DNA from: Chrysoporthe austroafricana
Taxonomy: Eukaryota; Ascomycota; Sordariomycetes; Diaporthales; Cryphonectriaceae
Length of the DNA stretch: 64,000 nucleotides
Direction of reading: 5' to 3'
Assembly (NCBI GenBank): GCA_001051155.2
Contig: JYIP02000002.1
Span: forward strand, 3,541,583-3,605,582
Shown here: in pieces, positions 32,119 to 41,552 of the stretch
Position numbering within the stretch: position 1 is the stretch's first letter
How the letters are laid out: each line of letters begins with the position of its first letter
Notes under the pieces: generated by a model
What the model was told of the DNA's origin: nothing
What the model saw: only the letters and a program-made list of their open reading frames with translations
The model's database searches: none
Translations under genes and position numbers: made by a program

Positions 32119-35100
32119 TCATTCCTCATACTCATCGTCAGGCTCCATGTCCTCGTCCTCATCTTCCTCATCAGAAGACAGCGCCGCAGCTCTACCCCGG
32201 GTACTTCGCCGCCTGGAGGAGCTCTCCCCAGCATCACGAGTCGCACTTGGCCCCGACGCCCCGCCCGACATCCGTGTCTGCAGAGTCGATGTGGCAGGCT
32301 CGCTACCACCTCCATGATCGACAATCAGACCACCGTCGTCCGCTTCGTCCTCCTCCTCATCATCGTTGGCCGGGAAGAAGAAGCTGGACTGCTGCACAGC
32401 ACCGTGGTCTCCTTCGTCCCGCTCCTCGAAGCCTTCTGGCAAAAAGCCGCCCGCCATCTCCTCGTCATTGTGTGTCTCTTGTTGTGCTTCAGGCTGGTCT
32501 CGACTGTGGCCGAAGACGTTGTAGGACCCATCGGCGTCTCCGTACTCCCGCCGGATCCTTTCTCGGATGCGCAGGCCCATGAGAAGTCGCTTCCACGTGG
32601 TGAGCACAACTTTTCTGCGCTTCTCGTCCTCCTTGCGTTTCTTCTCAGCCTCGTCTTTGGCCAGCTCCTCCATAACACCGTCGTAGTGCTCTTCAGGAAT
32701 AACGACGCCATGGATGACGGGTACGGCCATGCGGTGGCCAAATTCGAAATCGACGACTGCTTCGGCGAAATCAATCCCCAGGCGTTTACATACACGCACT
32801 GCGCCACGGTAGGGAACATGCGCGGCCCCCTCCGGCAGCATGTGCTCAGCGAAAAGATCAATGTTGCCGTATTGATTCTTCGGGATCACACCATTCTCGA
32901 TCGGCGGCGGGATGATCCAGTCCGTCTGGTCGTAGCTGTAGAGCGGCTGCAAGACTTTGTGCCCGGCCAAAGCCTCCGCCTCCGCTAGCTCTCGCCGTCT
33001 GTTCGTCGTGGCGACTCTATACGGAGCCATTTTGAGCGGCTCAACACCTGGCAGAGGCGCACGCCCTTGCTTGTGCCATGTCTCTTCGCTCTTGACCTGC
33101 ACAACATCTTTGCGAAGGTACACCGGCTCTTCGTCACCGTTGCCCTTCTTGCCCTTGTTCTTGAAAACCTTTACCGGCTTCGCAGTAGGCAGGAGGGCTT
33201 CCTCACGCTTCAGATGACGTGCCAGAACGAATTCCTTAGACTGCTTGTAGTACTGCAAAGTCTCTTCGCCCTCTTTCACCTCCTTCCGCTGAGGCTGCGC
33301 AGGCTTGAGATCTGTAACTTCCTCATCCCAATCAATGTCGGTAAGAGGATGATTCTCGCCGCCTCTAACGTAGCCGCGCATGACCGACTTGAACCAGTCG
33401 AATTGGTCATACCGCTTAACTTTGCCGTTCTTATTGTACACCGGTATCTTCTCGATGGGCAATCTGATGCCCTTGGTCCTCCCGGGAAAGATCTGTTGCT
33501 TGAGATATCTCACCGTAACATCTTTCGCCGTACCATCGTCCGAGAAGCCTACGACATAGGCCATGACTTGCTTGGCCTTATCAGCCTTAGCTCCTCGTGG
33601 CTCAAGAGACTCGGTGAGCTCCCTGTTTGTGCCGACGACATTTTTCACGATGGCGTCCACCGGTACGTACTTCTGTGTTGCGGGAGAAAGCACCTCGGTC
33701 CAGTAGTGAGGATATTCCAGGTCCTTGTCAAACTTGGCCGTCTTCGTGTTCTTGGGTGGCTCCAGTGGTGGTATCTCGATGACGGACTCATCATCACTTT
33801 CCGACAAGTCGAGATCGTCATCCTGCAGATCATCAGAGTCATCTTTGAGACTCTTCCGATCCTTTCGACGAAGTGAGCGGCCAGACTGACGAGGCTGCTG
33901 TCTGGGTCCCGTGGCCTTCTTTCCCAGTGGTTTGATTGGCTCTTTCACCTTTTTGCCCGTAGTTTCGGCAATACCATTCGTCTTGACTGGCGTATCAGCC
34001 TCGCTGTCTTCGCCCTGCTTCTCTGGGTCGGCATCCTCGAGCTTGTTGAATCCGAAGCCAGCTGGCTGCAAGTTCGCAACCATTCGCGCCTCCAGGCCGA
34101 CGGCTCTGAGAAGAGCCGTGAACAGCTGCGCACCAACATCGCGACTCCCGGCGCACTCCTGTGCCCGCAACTGGAACCACTCGAGATTTGATATGCGCTC
34201 GCCGTATCGTTTTGGATTGGTGCCGCCCGCTCTGAAGCCTTTGATCAGATTCGTGCTACGCCTAGTCTGCATATAGCCGATTTTGCGGACGCCAGGAGCC
34301 GTGATCCGGAACCTCTTCCGCCACCAAGACGAGAGGGCTTTGAGGAAGCGAAAGAGGGGGTCTCCGAAGCTCAGGTCGACCGCGCCCGCCTCGAGTCTCT
34401 CCGCCGCGTCGCTCCAGTCTCTTCTCGACGCCTTTGCAGCCGCGGCCTTGCCCTTTCCCTTCCCCTTCGAGCTTCCCTTTGTAGGTCTTCTCGGGGTATC
34501 ATCAGGTGCCTTGAGCCCACTATTTCGTCTGAATCGCTCAATCTCGTCCCACATGCCTGGCGGCAGGTGTGATAACATAATGCCTTGCACGACGGGGTCG
34601 CAGAGCCACGTGTTCCGAATAGCGTTATGCCACATCAGGAACTGAACATGCATACAGTGCGTCGCAGCACGGATTCGCCGTTCATTCTTCGATGGGCCTC
34701 GCTTTCCACCAAAGTCCGTGTAGGAGGCAGTTGGAATGTGAGACAAGGTCAGCTCGAGCGCCCCGTCCTTCAGGCCCGTCGCCTCTCTAGGCGCCAAAGT
34801 CGTCGAGTACGAGACATCCTCGAACTCGATATCCTCATCCTCATCTTCGTCAGCCGGGTCCTCCTCGACCTTCTGCCGCTTCGTGGATTTCGCTGCTGGC
34901 AGGTCCTCAAAGTCGGCGTCTGACAGGGATGTCAAAGAGCTGCTGTCATCACTGCTCTCCACCAGACTTTTGCGTACGTTGCTCTTGGACTTTGGCGAAG
35001 CAGTCGCATCGAGGTCGTCGAAGAGGGTCGCTTTCCTCGGTGGCGCGACCGCAGGCGTCTTGCCCTTCCGGCTGGAAATGACCTCAACCCCGTCTGGGGA

Positions 35101-35139
35101 GTCCTCCCGTAGCCTCTTGCGAGGGACGTGGGGTGGCAT
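32119..35139 (-). CDS. RAD4: Rad4/XPC nucleotide excision repair protein
   Basis: One uninterrupted exon of 1006 aa. Rad4 (XPC in animals), with Rad23, finds helix-distorting DNA damage and opens the site for TFIIH. The N-terminus is disordered with acidic runs (DEDEDEDIEFEDV). The transglutaminase-like fold begins near residue 170 (THCMHVQFLMWHNAIRNTW), continues at about 310-355 (SRDVGAQLFTALLRAVGLEA) and at about 475-550 (HYWTEVLSPATQKYVPVDAI). Beta-hairpin domains follow: BHD1 (KRYDQFDWFKSVMRGYV), BHD2 (PLKMAPYRVATTNRRRE) and BHD3 (NIDLFAEHMLPEGAAHVPYR, VVDFEFGHRMAVPVIHGVV), together the DNA-damage-binding part (about 575-830). The C-terminal 150 residues are acidic and Ser-rich. A single long exon is notable among intron-bearing neighbours. 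The start at 35139 is the first ATG in frame. Confidence 0.97.
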   Translation of the reverse strand: MPPHVPRKRLREDSPDGVEVISSRKGKTPAVAPPRKATLFDDLDATASPKSKSNVRKSLVESSDDSSSLTSLSDADFEDLPAAKSTKRQKVEEDPADEDEDEDIEFEDVSYSTTLAPREATGLKDGALELTLSHIPTASYTDFGGKRGPSKNERRIRAATHCMHVQFLMWHNAIRNTWLCDPVVQGIMLSHLPPGMWDEIERFRRNSGLKAPDDTPRRPTKGSSKGKGKGKAAAAKASRRDWSDAAERLEAGAVDLSFGDPLFRFLKALSSWWRKRFRITAPGVRKIGYMQTRRSTNLIKGFRAGGTNPKRYGERISNLEWFQLRAQECAGSRDVGAQLFTALLRAVGLEARMVANLQPAGFGFNKLEDADPEKQGEDSEADTPVKTNGIAETTGKKVKEPIKPLGKKATGPRQQPRQSGRSLRRKDRKSLKDDSDDLQDDDLDLSESDDESVIEIPPLEPPKNTKTAKFDKDLEYPHYWTEVLSPATQKYVPVDAIVKNVVGTNRELTESLEPRGAKADKAKQVMAYVVGFSDDGTAKDVTVRYLKQQIFPGRTKGIRLPIEKIPVYNKNGKVKRYDQFDWFKSVMRGYVRGGENHPLTDIDWDEEVTDLKPAQPQRKEVKEGEETLQYYKQSKEFVLARHLKREEALLPTAKPVKVFKNKGKKGNGDEEPVYLRKDVVQVKSEETWHKQGRAPLPGVEPLKMAPYRVATTNRRRELAEAEALAGHKVLQPLYSYDQTDWIIPPPIENGVIPKNQYGNIDLFAEHMLPEGAAHVPYRGAVRVCKRLGIDFAEAVVDFEFGHRMAVPVIHGVVIPEEHYDGVMEELAKDEAEKKRKEDEKRRKVVLTTWKRLLMGLRIRERIRREYGDADGSYNVFGHSRDQPEAQQETHNDEEMAGGFLPEGFEERDEGDHGAVQQSSFFFPANDDEEEDEADDGGLIVDHGGGSEPATSTLQTRMSGGASGPSATRDAGESSSRRRSTRGRAAALSSDEEDEDEDMEPDDEYEE

Positions 35140-35819
35140 TGTGGTATAGCGAAGGAATCACGAAGAAGAAGACATCATCCTCAGACCCCTCTGTTACCGC
35201 GTAATGCAGCATTGATGTGAAGCGCCCCTGTCGATCAATTGTGCGCGTTGCAGGACGTCATCGAGTCACCGGCGGGAAATAGCGCGACACGCAGGCACGT
35301 GAAGACTTAAACCTTCTATCTGTCAGGGTTAGGGTCCTCCTCCTCCTATCTTCCTATATTTATTAATGACTATGCTTTCATTATTCCTCAGATCCGCTCA
35401 AGGAAGACGAAACTATTTCTGTTTGTAACGAAAGTAGATATGAATTCGCGTGCGAAAAGGCTTCTTTACAATGCTCCTTCATCCACTTCTGCTGAGGTGC
35501 ACGTAAGCCGTCTTTCAGCCTTGCCTTTAGAGCGACAGGGGCTATCCCAGCGCAGAGCTCCACACCTTCCAGGCGCTTCCAGGGGTGTCTCATCAGGGTC
35601 CAACTGACGTGTTGGTCAGCAGCCTTGCCTACTCGCCCGTCCTCCCCTTCGACACCTCCAGTCTCAGCCTCGGCCGGACACTTGGGCCCCTAAGCAGTCA
35701 TATTGCTAATCCGCGCATCTCGCTTGCGCGGCGCGCCTCTGCCTCCCACCTACACCCACCCGCCGGCGTTACATATAATAGACCCATCTCGCCCCTCGCC
35801 GCCCGCCGCCTCGCCCAAG
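35140..35819. promoter_or_regulatory. Divergent promoter region between RAD4 and CUZ1
   Basis: The 680 bp lie between two outward-pointing start codons. An AT-rich block (about 35340-35385) separates them. A 70-codon open frame at 35381-35593 (-) has no recognisable homology. Confidence 0.5.
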
Positions 35820-36773
35820 ATGGCCTCAAGCACCCCGCCCCCGGAAGAAACCTCCTACGTCAACATGACCCAGCTCGCGGACCGCTCGCAGTACGATGCC
35901 GCGCTCGTCGGCAGCCACTGCGAGGCCGACTACTGCAACCTGCTCGACTTCCTGCCCTTCCTCTGCCAGTCGTGCAACAAGACGTTCTGCCTCGACCACC
36001 GGACGGAGTCGGCGCACAAGTGCGCCAACGCGGGCGCCTGGGCCGAGCGGCGGCGCCAGGCGCAGCTCGCGAAGCCCAGCTACGGCGCCGGCAAGCAGAT
36101 GCGCAGCCTGGTCGCGGAGAAGGACTGCGCGTCGCCCGACTGCCGGACGCGCATCGGGACGAGCCTGGTGCAGGGCGTCCACTGCGACCGCTGCAACCGG
36201 GACTACTGCCTCAAGCACCGCTTCGAGGACGACCACAACTGCAGCAACCTCGAGCCCATCGGCGCGCGGCCCACGGCCGCGGTGAACAAGGCGTTCAACA
36301 CCGCCTTCAGCAACTTCAAGGCGTGGACCAAGACGAACCGGGAAAAGGCCGCCGCCGCCGCCGGCCGCGCGCTCCCCAAGGCGAAGCCCACGTCTGCGTC
36401 GCAGCGCATCATCGCCGTGAACGACCTGAAGAAGACGGCGAAGGGGGACGACAAGCTGGCGTCCGAGAAGAGAGTGTACCTATACGTGGAGGCCGAGGCT
36501 GCGACGACGACGGCGAAGATGCCCAAGGGGAAGTTCTTCTACTCGAAGGACTGGGTCATCGGCAGGGTGTTGGATGCTGCCGCGAAGAGCCTACAGATTG
36601 AGAACATCAATAATCAGTCGAGCAAGGAGGAGGACAAGCTCAGGGTATTCCACGTGGAGGGCGGGAGGGTGCTGGAATTCAATGAAAAGGTCGGCACCGC
36701 CCTGACCTCGGGCAATACGATCGTGCTCTTGAGGGGTGTTGGCCCTTCCACCCCTGATTTGATCGAGGCATGA
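35820..36773 (+). CDS. CUZ1: AN1-type zinc finger protein, Cuz1/ZFAND1 homologue
   Basis: A single exon of 317 aa. Two AN1 zinc fingers occupy about residues 30-75 (CEADYC, LCQSCNKTFCLDHR, HKC) and 98-143 (CASPDC, HCDRCNRDYCLKHR, HNC). A Lys/Ala-rich linker leads to a ubiquitin-like C-terminal domain (about 215-312, KRVYLYVEAE, KFFYSKDWVIGRVLDAAAKS, NTIVLLRGV). Yeast Cuz1 and human ZFAND1 bind Cdc48/p97 and the proteasome and help clear arsenite-damaged proteins and stress granules. The two fingers followed by a ubiquitin-like domain match that family. The frame is open upstream without a better start; the ATG at 35820 has an AAG context. Confidence 0.92.
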   Translation: MASSTPPPEETSYVNMTQLADRSQYDAALVGSHCEADYCNLLDFLPFLCQSCNKTFCLDHRTESAHKCANAGAWAERRRQAQLAKPSYGAGKQMRSLVAEKDCASPDCRTRIGTSLVQGVHCDRCNRDYCLKHRFEDDHNCSNLEPIGARPTAAVNKAFNTAFSNFKAWTKTNREKAAAAAGRALPKAKPTSASQRIIAVNDLKKTAKGDDKLASEKRVYLYVEAEAATTTAKMPKGKFFYSKDWVIGRVLDAAAKSLQIENINNQSSKEEDKLRVFHVEGGRVLEFNEKVGTALTSGNTIVLLRGVGPSTPDLIEA

Positions 36774-37088
36774 AGCGCACGTCGAGGCACAATTTGCATA
36801 GCATCATCATCATGCATAGCATCATCATGGGAGTTCTAGGCGTCAACGGGATGGGCAGGGACATCATCAGAGATACCATTCCGAGAGCGCTGATGTGAAG
36901 ACTCGGATAGAGGGGAACTCATTGCTTTGAAATTTAGACGCAATAATGGTATGAGCATGTTGCTGTTTTGGGCTCAAGAATATGTAATCCGAACCAACGC
37001 CAGAGGAGCGTGAAATGTACTGGCCGGTACACCTAGACCATCTACAAAAGAAAACAGCGTGTTTCCGGCAGACCCTGCGCCATGCTTC
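36774..37088. other. Intergenic region between convergent CUZ1 and MTP18 genes
   Basis: These 315 bp hold 3' flanking sequence only, including an ATCATCATCATG-like direct repeat near 36802-36826. No gene was seen. Confidence 0.6.
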
Positions 37089-38225
37089 TCACAGCTCTTT
37101 CTCCTTCGATGGCTTCTGAACCATCGCCTTCTCCCTCCCCGTCGTCGGCGCGTCACCGACATACGTCTTGCCACCGAACGCCTCGAAGCCCTTGTGGAAG
37201 ATCCACTCCGTCGCGCTCTCCACAGGCTCATCGAAGAGCCTCGGCAAGAACGGGACGACGGCAAGCCCGAGCCCGATCGGGCCCCACGTCCGTATCGTCT
37301 TGTTCTTCACATCCTTCATGGCCCTCCCACTGTACCGCACGACGCTGTGGATCGTGAACGCCGGCAGTCCCATGCTCGCCACGGACTGGAAGATAGCCCG
37401 CTGCGCCATAACCGTCTTCCAATTCTCCAGCGGCGGCACGGTGCCCGGCTGGACGGCCGCGGGGACCCCGTCGGCGGGCTCGAGGCCCGTGATCTGCTGC
37501 TGCCGCGCGGAGAGCTGCAGCTGCGGGTTGAGGGTGCGCTGGTTGTGCAGGTAGGCCTTGTAGCCCTCGTAGGAGACGTCCCCGAGGATGTAGACCCACG
37601 AGACGCCGTACGCGCCGCGTACTAGCCAGGGGTGGGCGACCGGGCGGAAGGACTCGCCTATGTCGGACGTGTAGGCTACATAGCGGTGCGCGGAGAGGAG
37701 GATGGTGCGGACGCGAGCGGCGTATGCAGCGAAACGGACATTGGATTCGGTGGACTCTGGGGCGCTGTAGGAGAACGGCGTGGGTCAGTAATGGGTGGGT
37801 GAACGCCAGCGCATGAATATCAAACTCGGAAGGGCCGGCAGGGGGTCATCTAATTGCCAGAACCCCCCGCAAGGCTCAAATGCAGTTCGCAGGAGGCTAT
37901 CCTGCCGTCCTGGTGCCACCGCTCTGGAATGTTGGGGGTGAGGAGAAGTGATCGCAGCGGCGCGAAACGGAACGTACTATCCGTCGACCAGCTCATCGAA
38001 GAAATTGTCTTCCCTGTCCGACTTCTCGACTATCTTCTGCAGCGCCGGGGGCAGCTTCTGGCGTTCTGGCAGCTTTGGGTCGAAGGGGACTGAGGCATCT
38101 TTCCGGGGCGCCGACTTGTCGTACCTCTGGGAGTCTGCTGCACCGGCTGCTGCGGCTGGCGTCTCCTTGGCCGGGGTGGACGAGGCCTTGGGTTCTTTAT
38201 CGTCTGAGCCCTTTCCCCACCACAT
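37089..38225 (-). CDS. Mitochondrial fission process protein (MTP18/MTFP1 family)
   Basis: Two exons, 38225-37978 and 37764-37089, give 307 aa; the 213-nt intron runs from GTACGT to CTACAG and joins VDGY-APEST. The conserved core starts near residue 95 (YTSDIGESFRPVAHPWLVRG, GVSWVYILGDVSYEGYKAY) and ends at about 295 (MGLPAFTIHSVVRYSGRA, GLAVVPFLPRLFDEPVE). Animal MTFP1 is an inner-membrane protein that promotes mitochondrial fission; fungal members are longer, as here, with a hydrophilic N-terminal extension of about 80 residues. The gene is head-to-head with ATP19, another mitochondrial gene. Confidence 0.85.
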
Positions 38226-38703
38226 CTTTGACAGTACGGACGAGAAGGTGTGAGGGGTGTAGACGGTCTAACTGTGCGAACCGAGCAGTGCGCCTCCAGT
38301 TTTGAGGTGTTGGTTTTCCTTCTTGTTGTGGGGCTCCTCAGAGCGTCCGAAAGAAGCGTCGTCAAGCCTAGAGGATTGATCGCAGAATGACGTCGTATCG
38401 CGAAAGCGAAAGGTGAGCCAGGGGAAAATAGGGTGGGTCGGTGCCTGGACTGGAACTCTGAGGGCCCCACTGGCAAGTCGGGGCAGACTGGCGAGCCGGC
38501 GGCGGCTAATTCCGACCCAGGCTCGCATGGCACGGAGCGCACGACCGGGCTCGGCCTGAGGCACCAGCAAATTCAGCAGCTGCAGGGGAGCTCGGCAACT
38601 GGACGTCCTGCGTCGTTTTCCCACCCGCAACACCACCAACCACGACCGCATCCAACCTCCACAGCCCGACTCTCCGCGAAAGCCGGCCCAGATCAATTGT
38701 CAA
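38226..38703. promoter_or_regulatory. Shared divergent promoter region of two mitochondrial genes
   Basis: The 478 bp separate the ATG of the MTP18-type gene (-) from that of ATP19 (+), so both promoters lie here. No TATA-like element is obvious. The arrangement could allow joint control of the two mitochondrial genes; this is inferred from position only. Confidence 0.5.
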
Positions 38704-39099
38704 GATGGTCCAATACTACAGCGTCTTCGGCGCCAGAGTCGGCTCCCACTACGTTAGTTCCTACCTCTGCGCGACAACTGCCCGCGAGGCCCGGCGGCTC
38801 GCCGCGAAGACGTCCGTCCGGGTCTCCTCAATTGGCGACCGTTGGTGCTGACTCTCGATGGATTCCTAGCTGGCCATGGGCGTCCTGGGCGCCCTGTTCG
38901 GCGGCACCACCCTCGCCCTGCGCGGCGGCGACAAGAAGGCCACGCAGACCCCCCCGATCAACGCATCCAGCTCCGACGAGGCCGATTTCATCAAGTACTT
39001 GGACCCCGTGGCAGACCACGTGAGGGCAGCCGCTGACGTTCTGACAGGAAGTTCATGGAGGAGGCGGAGGCGGAAGAGAAGTCAAAGGCGAAACACTAG
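38704..39099 (+). CDS. ATP19: ATP synthase subunit K (Atp19)
   Basis: Three small exons, 38704-38751, 38870-38994 and 39048-39099, encode 74 aa. Atp19 is a small subunit of the membrane sector of mitochondrial F1Fo-ATP synthase linked to dimer formation. The protein starts MVQYYSVFGARVGSHY, has one membrane segment (LAMGVLGALFGGTTLAL) and ends in a charged tail (DEADFIKKFMEEAEAEEK). The second intron is 53 nt, with donor GTACTT inside what would otherwise read KYLDPVADH, a GCTGAC branch site and acceptor CAG. Only this join restores the family's conserved FI-KKF tail and a stop at 39097-39099. The gene is too short and too split for simple open-frame searches. Confidence 0.9.
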
Positions 39100-39399
39100 A
39101 CGGTGGCGGGTGCGCATCGAGGGACACGGAAGCCGGATCGTCGAGGCCAACTGTACAATGATAGACAGGACAGACGTCAGGGCAAATGAAGATTCCCACA
39201 CCGGGGAAAACAATCTCAATCAAGTCCACAACAGCATCAGGTTGCATCTCACGACCCTCAACAGATACGTCCAAGGAATCGATCCGATTGCTTGAAGATA
39301 TATGCTGGAACTTCCTTCACCTCGCGCCATATCCGGTCGGAAAGCCGAGCCCATAGTGCTTCAAGTCGGGACTAAGGTACCGGCTATCCCAGGCCTTCC
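39100..39399. other. Intergenic region between convergent ATP19 and the SDR gene
   Basis: Three hundred bases of 3' flank separate the two stop codons. Nothing else was seen. Confidence 0.6.
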
Positions 39400-40283
39400 T
39401 CACCAGGGCACAGTCCTGAACTGCCCCTCCTCAAATTCCCAGAACGTCCCCGGCGGAATCGTCCCCCTCTCGGCCTCCAGCAGCCGCACGTACGCCTCTG
39501 CACTGTCCAGGGGATCTTTGGTCCCTCTGAAGTTGTTGAACGCGGTCTTCGTGAAGCCTGGACTAACCACCCAGAAACAGACCCGTTTGTGTTCCTCGGC
39601 CCCTGCCTCTTCCGAGAGCTGGAGAAGCAGTGTCAACATGTTCAGTCCGGCCTTGGCGACGTTGTAGTCCACAATCTGAGGCGGTGGGAGCTGTGACCAT
39701 GTTAGCTAGCTGAGGCGTCTCCCCCGCGGGACACACGAGCGCACCTCCCGACCGGCTGTCCTCCCCATGCTCCCCCGGGCGCTCGAGGACATGATGACCC
39801 GCGGGTATTCACTCCTGCGCAGCAAGGGCAGGAACGCCCTGGTGACTATGGCACTCGAGGTGACCGCGTTGTTAAAGACGGCGTTGAGGTTCTTCCTGAC
39901 GTCCGCGAGCCCTTCCGACCTGGGCCGGCTGACCCCTGCGGCGTTATTGATGAGGACTTCGGAGGGGGGGTCAGCTCACGATCCTAGTATCTAGAGGATG
40001 ATGTGGGCGGATCGTGACACGCACCGTCAAGCCTACCGTACTTCTGGTCGATCAACCGTACCGCCGCGGCGATGCTGTCGTCATTTTCTATGTCGATCTG
40101 AACGACGTCGAATGATGCCCTAAGGGCGGGCCGGAGTTCCTGGAGCCGTTCGACTGCCTGCTCTCCTGCCTCCATAGAACGGCACCCGAGGATGAGTGTC
40201 GCAGAGGGCAGCCTGGCAGCTACGGCTTGGACGATTGCAAAGCCGATGCCTCTGTTAGCCCCTGTTACCAGAATAGTAGTCAT
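39400..40283 (-). CDS. Classical short-chain dehydrogenase/reductase
   Basis: Three exons, 40283-40025, 39956-39745 and 39690-39400, give 253 aa. The N-terminus carries the NAD(P)-binding motif TGANRGIG (residues 7-14) and a strand ending DVLINNAAG (about 86-94). The catalytic Ser lies in VIMSSSARGS and the Tyr-Lys pair in YNVAK (about residue 165). These are the marks of classical SDR enzymes that reduce carbonyls or oxidise alcohols; the substrate cannot be told. Introns are 68 nt (GTGCGT, GCTGACC) and 54 nt (GTGCGC, GCTAAC). In the third exon the acceptor could instead be 15 nt later, which would remove LPPPQ. It is the last housekeeping-type gene before the gene-poor part. Confidence 0.9.
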
Positions 40284-41438
40284 GATTAGATTAGACTCAA
40301 ATAGGTACGGTACGCGGAGGGCGGCCTCGCTATATACTACGCATATCTAGACATTACGACCAAGGAGCTCAGGCGCGAATTTATAGAAATTCCAGAGGCA
40401 CGGCCCGAACTCTCGATGAAGTGCTCCCGACCAATGAATGATGCCCGCCAGGTCACAGTATTCCAAAGCACACCCCGGAGCGGCCCCTCCTCAGCCTCGC
40501 GTCCGGCCACGTCCGCCCTCCAGGCTCCGGGAACCCCCACTAGAACTATCTCCGGGGCCGACCATAACTAGGCACTTCCGTCATCCGCCATCTACCGGCG
40601 TTAAGCACCACATTGCGCGAGCCTTGGTTTTCCTGGGAGAAGGGGTCGTCGTCTCTCAGCAGCCCCTCGATGGGCCTCTTAGGCATACTAGTGCCTCTAC
40701 AGACGCAGAACTGATGGTCTGTGACATTGTTCGACCGCCCGAGCGGGACTCGTCCACGGTGACGTCCATCACTGCCTCCGACGATCCAAGGGAGCTAGAT
40801 GCCGGTGCAGATTCCACAGGCCATGGCTAGAGACCATGCTGATGGTTGTGGCATCCAATTCTTGCTCAGCTAGTCAGTGTCAGGCCCTACAGGCCGCCCC
40901 GTCGTAACACCGCTGTGTCCACGCAATCTCCCAAATTTCCCAGCGCAAAGAGCCCAACCCCCCCAGACTCGTTACCAACTGTGGGAGAGTTGGCGTAGAC
41001 TAATGTTGCCTTACTCGCATACCTTCAGGATTCTTGTCACCTGTAAACTGAAAGCGGCTTATATTAAGTATAAATATTGATGGTATTATTATATCGGAAC
41101 GAAGGCCTAAAACATCCATTTTTAGCTTATAGATAGAAAACCGACCACCCCGAAAAGGGGCCTCCACACCAGACAGATCAGATTAAATACAATCAATTAA
41201 GCAGCTCAAGGAGCACAAAACCCTCAATTCTAGTCATTACATTACTACGGACCTGAGATCTGACAACATCTCTTTTGAATCCGAATGAAAATCCAACTCT
41301 GATGATAACTCCAATTGTTGCACGCTCCGCCCTTATATATCATCTTATCAGCCAGCCTTCCAGCCTCCTACCTTCTCATACCTGCTTTGACTTTTCCTTC
41401 CTTCCTTAAGGCAACTATTATACATAATCAAGCAACGA
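40284..41438. other. Gene-poor region with an AT-rich island
   Basis: No gene was recognised. From about 41030 to 41420 the sequence is markedly AT-rich (for example ATATTAAGTATAAATATTG), unlike the GC-rich left part. This could be an old mutated repeat, but no transposon protein or terminal repeat is visible. Confidence 0.5.
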
Positions 41439-41552
41439 CTAGCAGAGCCTCGAGCCTGCAGCCCTCTTGATGCCGTGACAGGTGTATGGGAGTCGCAGCT
41501 CCGCGAGCAGGAAGGCGATGCGGGAGGCGTTGAGGAAGTAGAAGGTCAGGCT
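41439..41552 (-). pseudogene. Probable glutathione S-transferase fragment
   Basis: Reading down the minus strand, SLTFYFLNASR and IAFLLAELRLPYTCHGIKRA resemble the start of fungal GST thioredoxin-fold domains, which usually read like ITLYWLNxSRxxRILWLLEELxLPYxxKxYKR. Compared with that pattern about four residues after the SR seem to be missing. A stop follows within seven codons of IKRA, and the glutathione-binding remainder is absent. The AT-rich island begins just beyond. Sequence upstream (41553-41823) keeps an open frame but has no recognisable match. It is probably a dead remnant. Confidence 0.4.
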
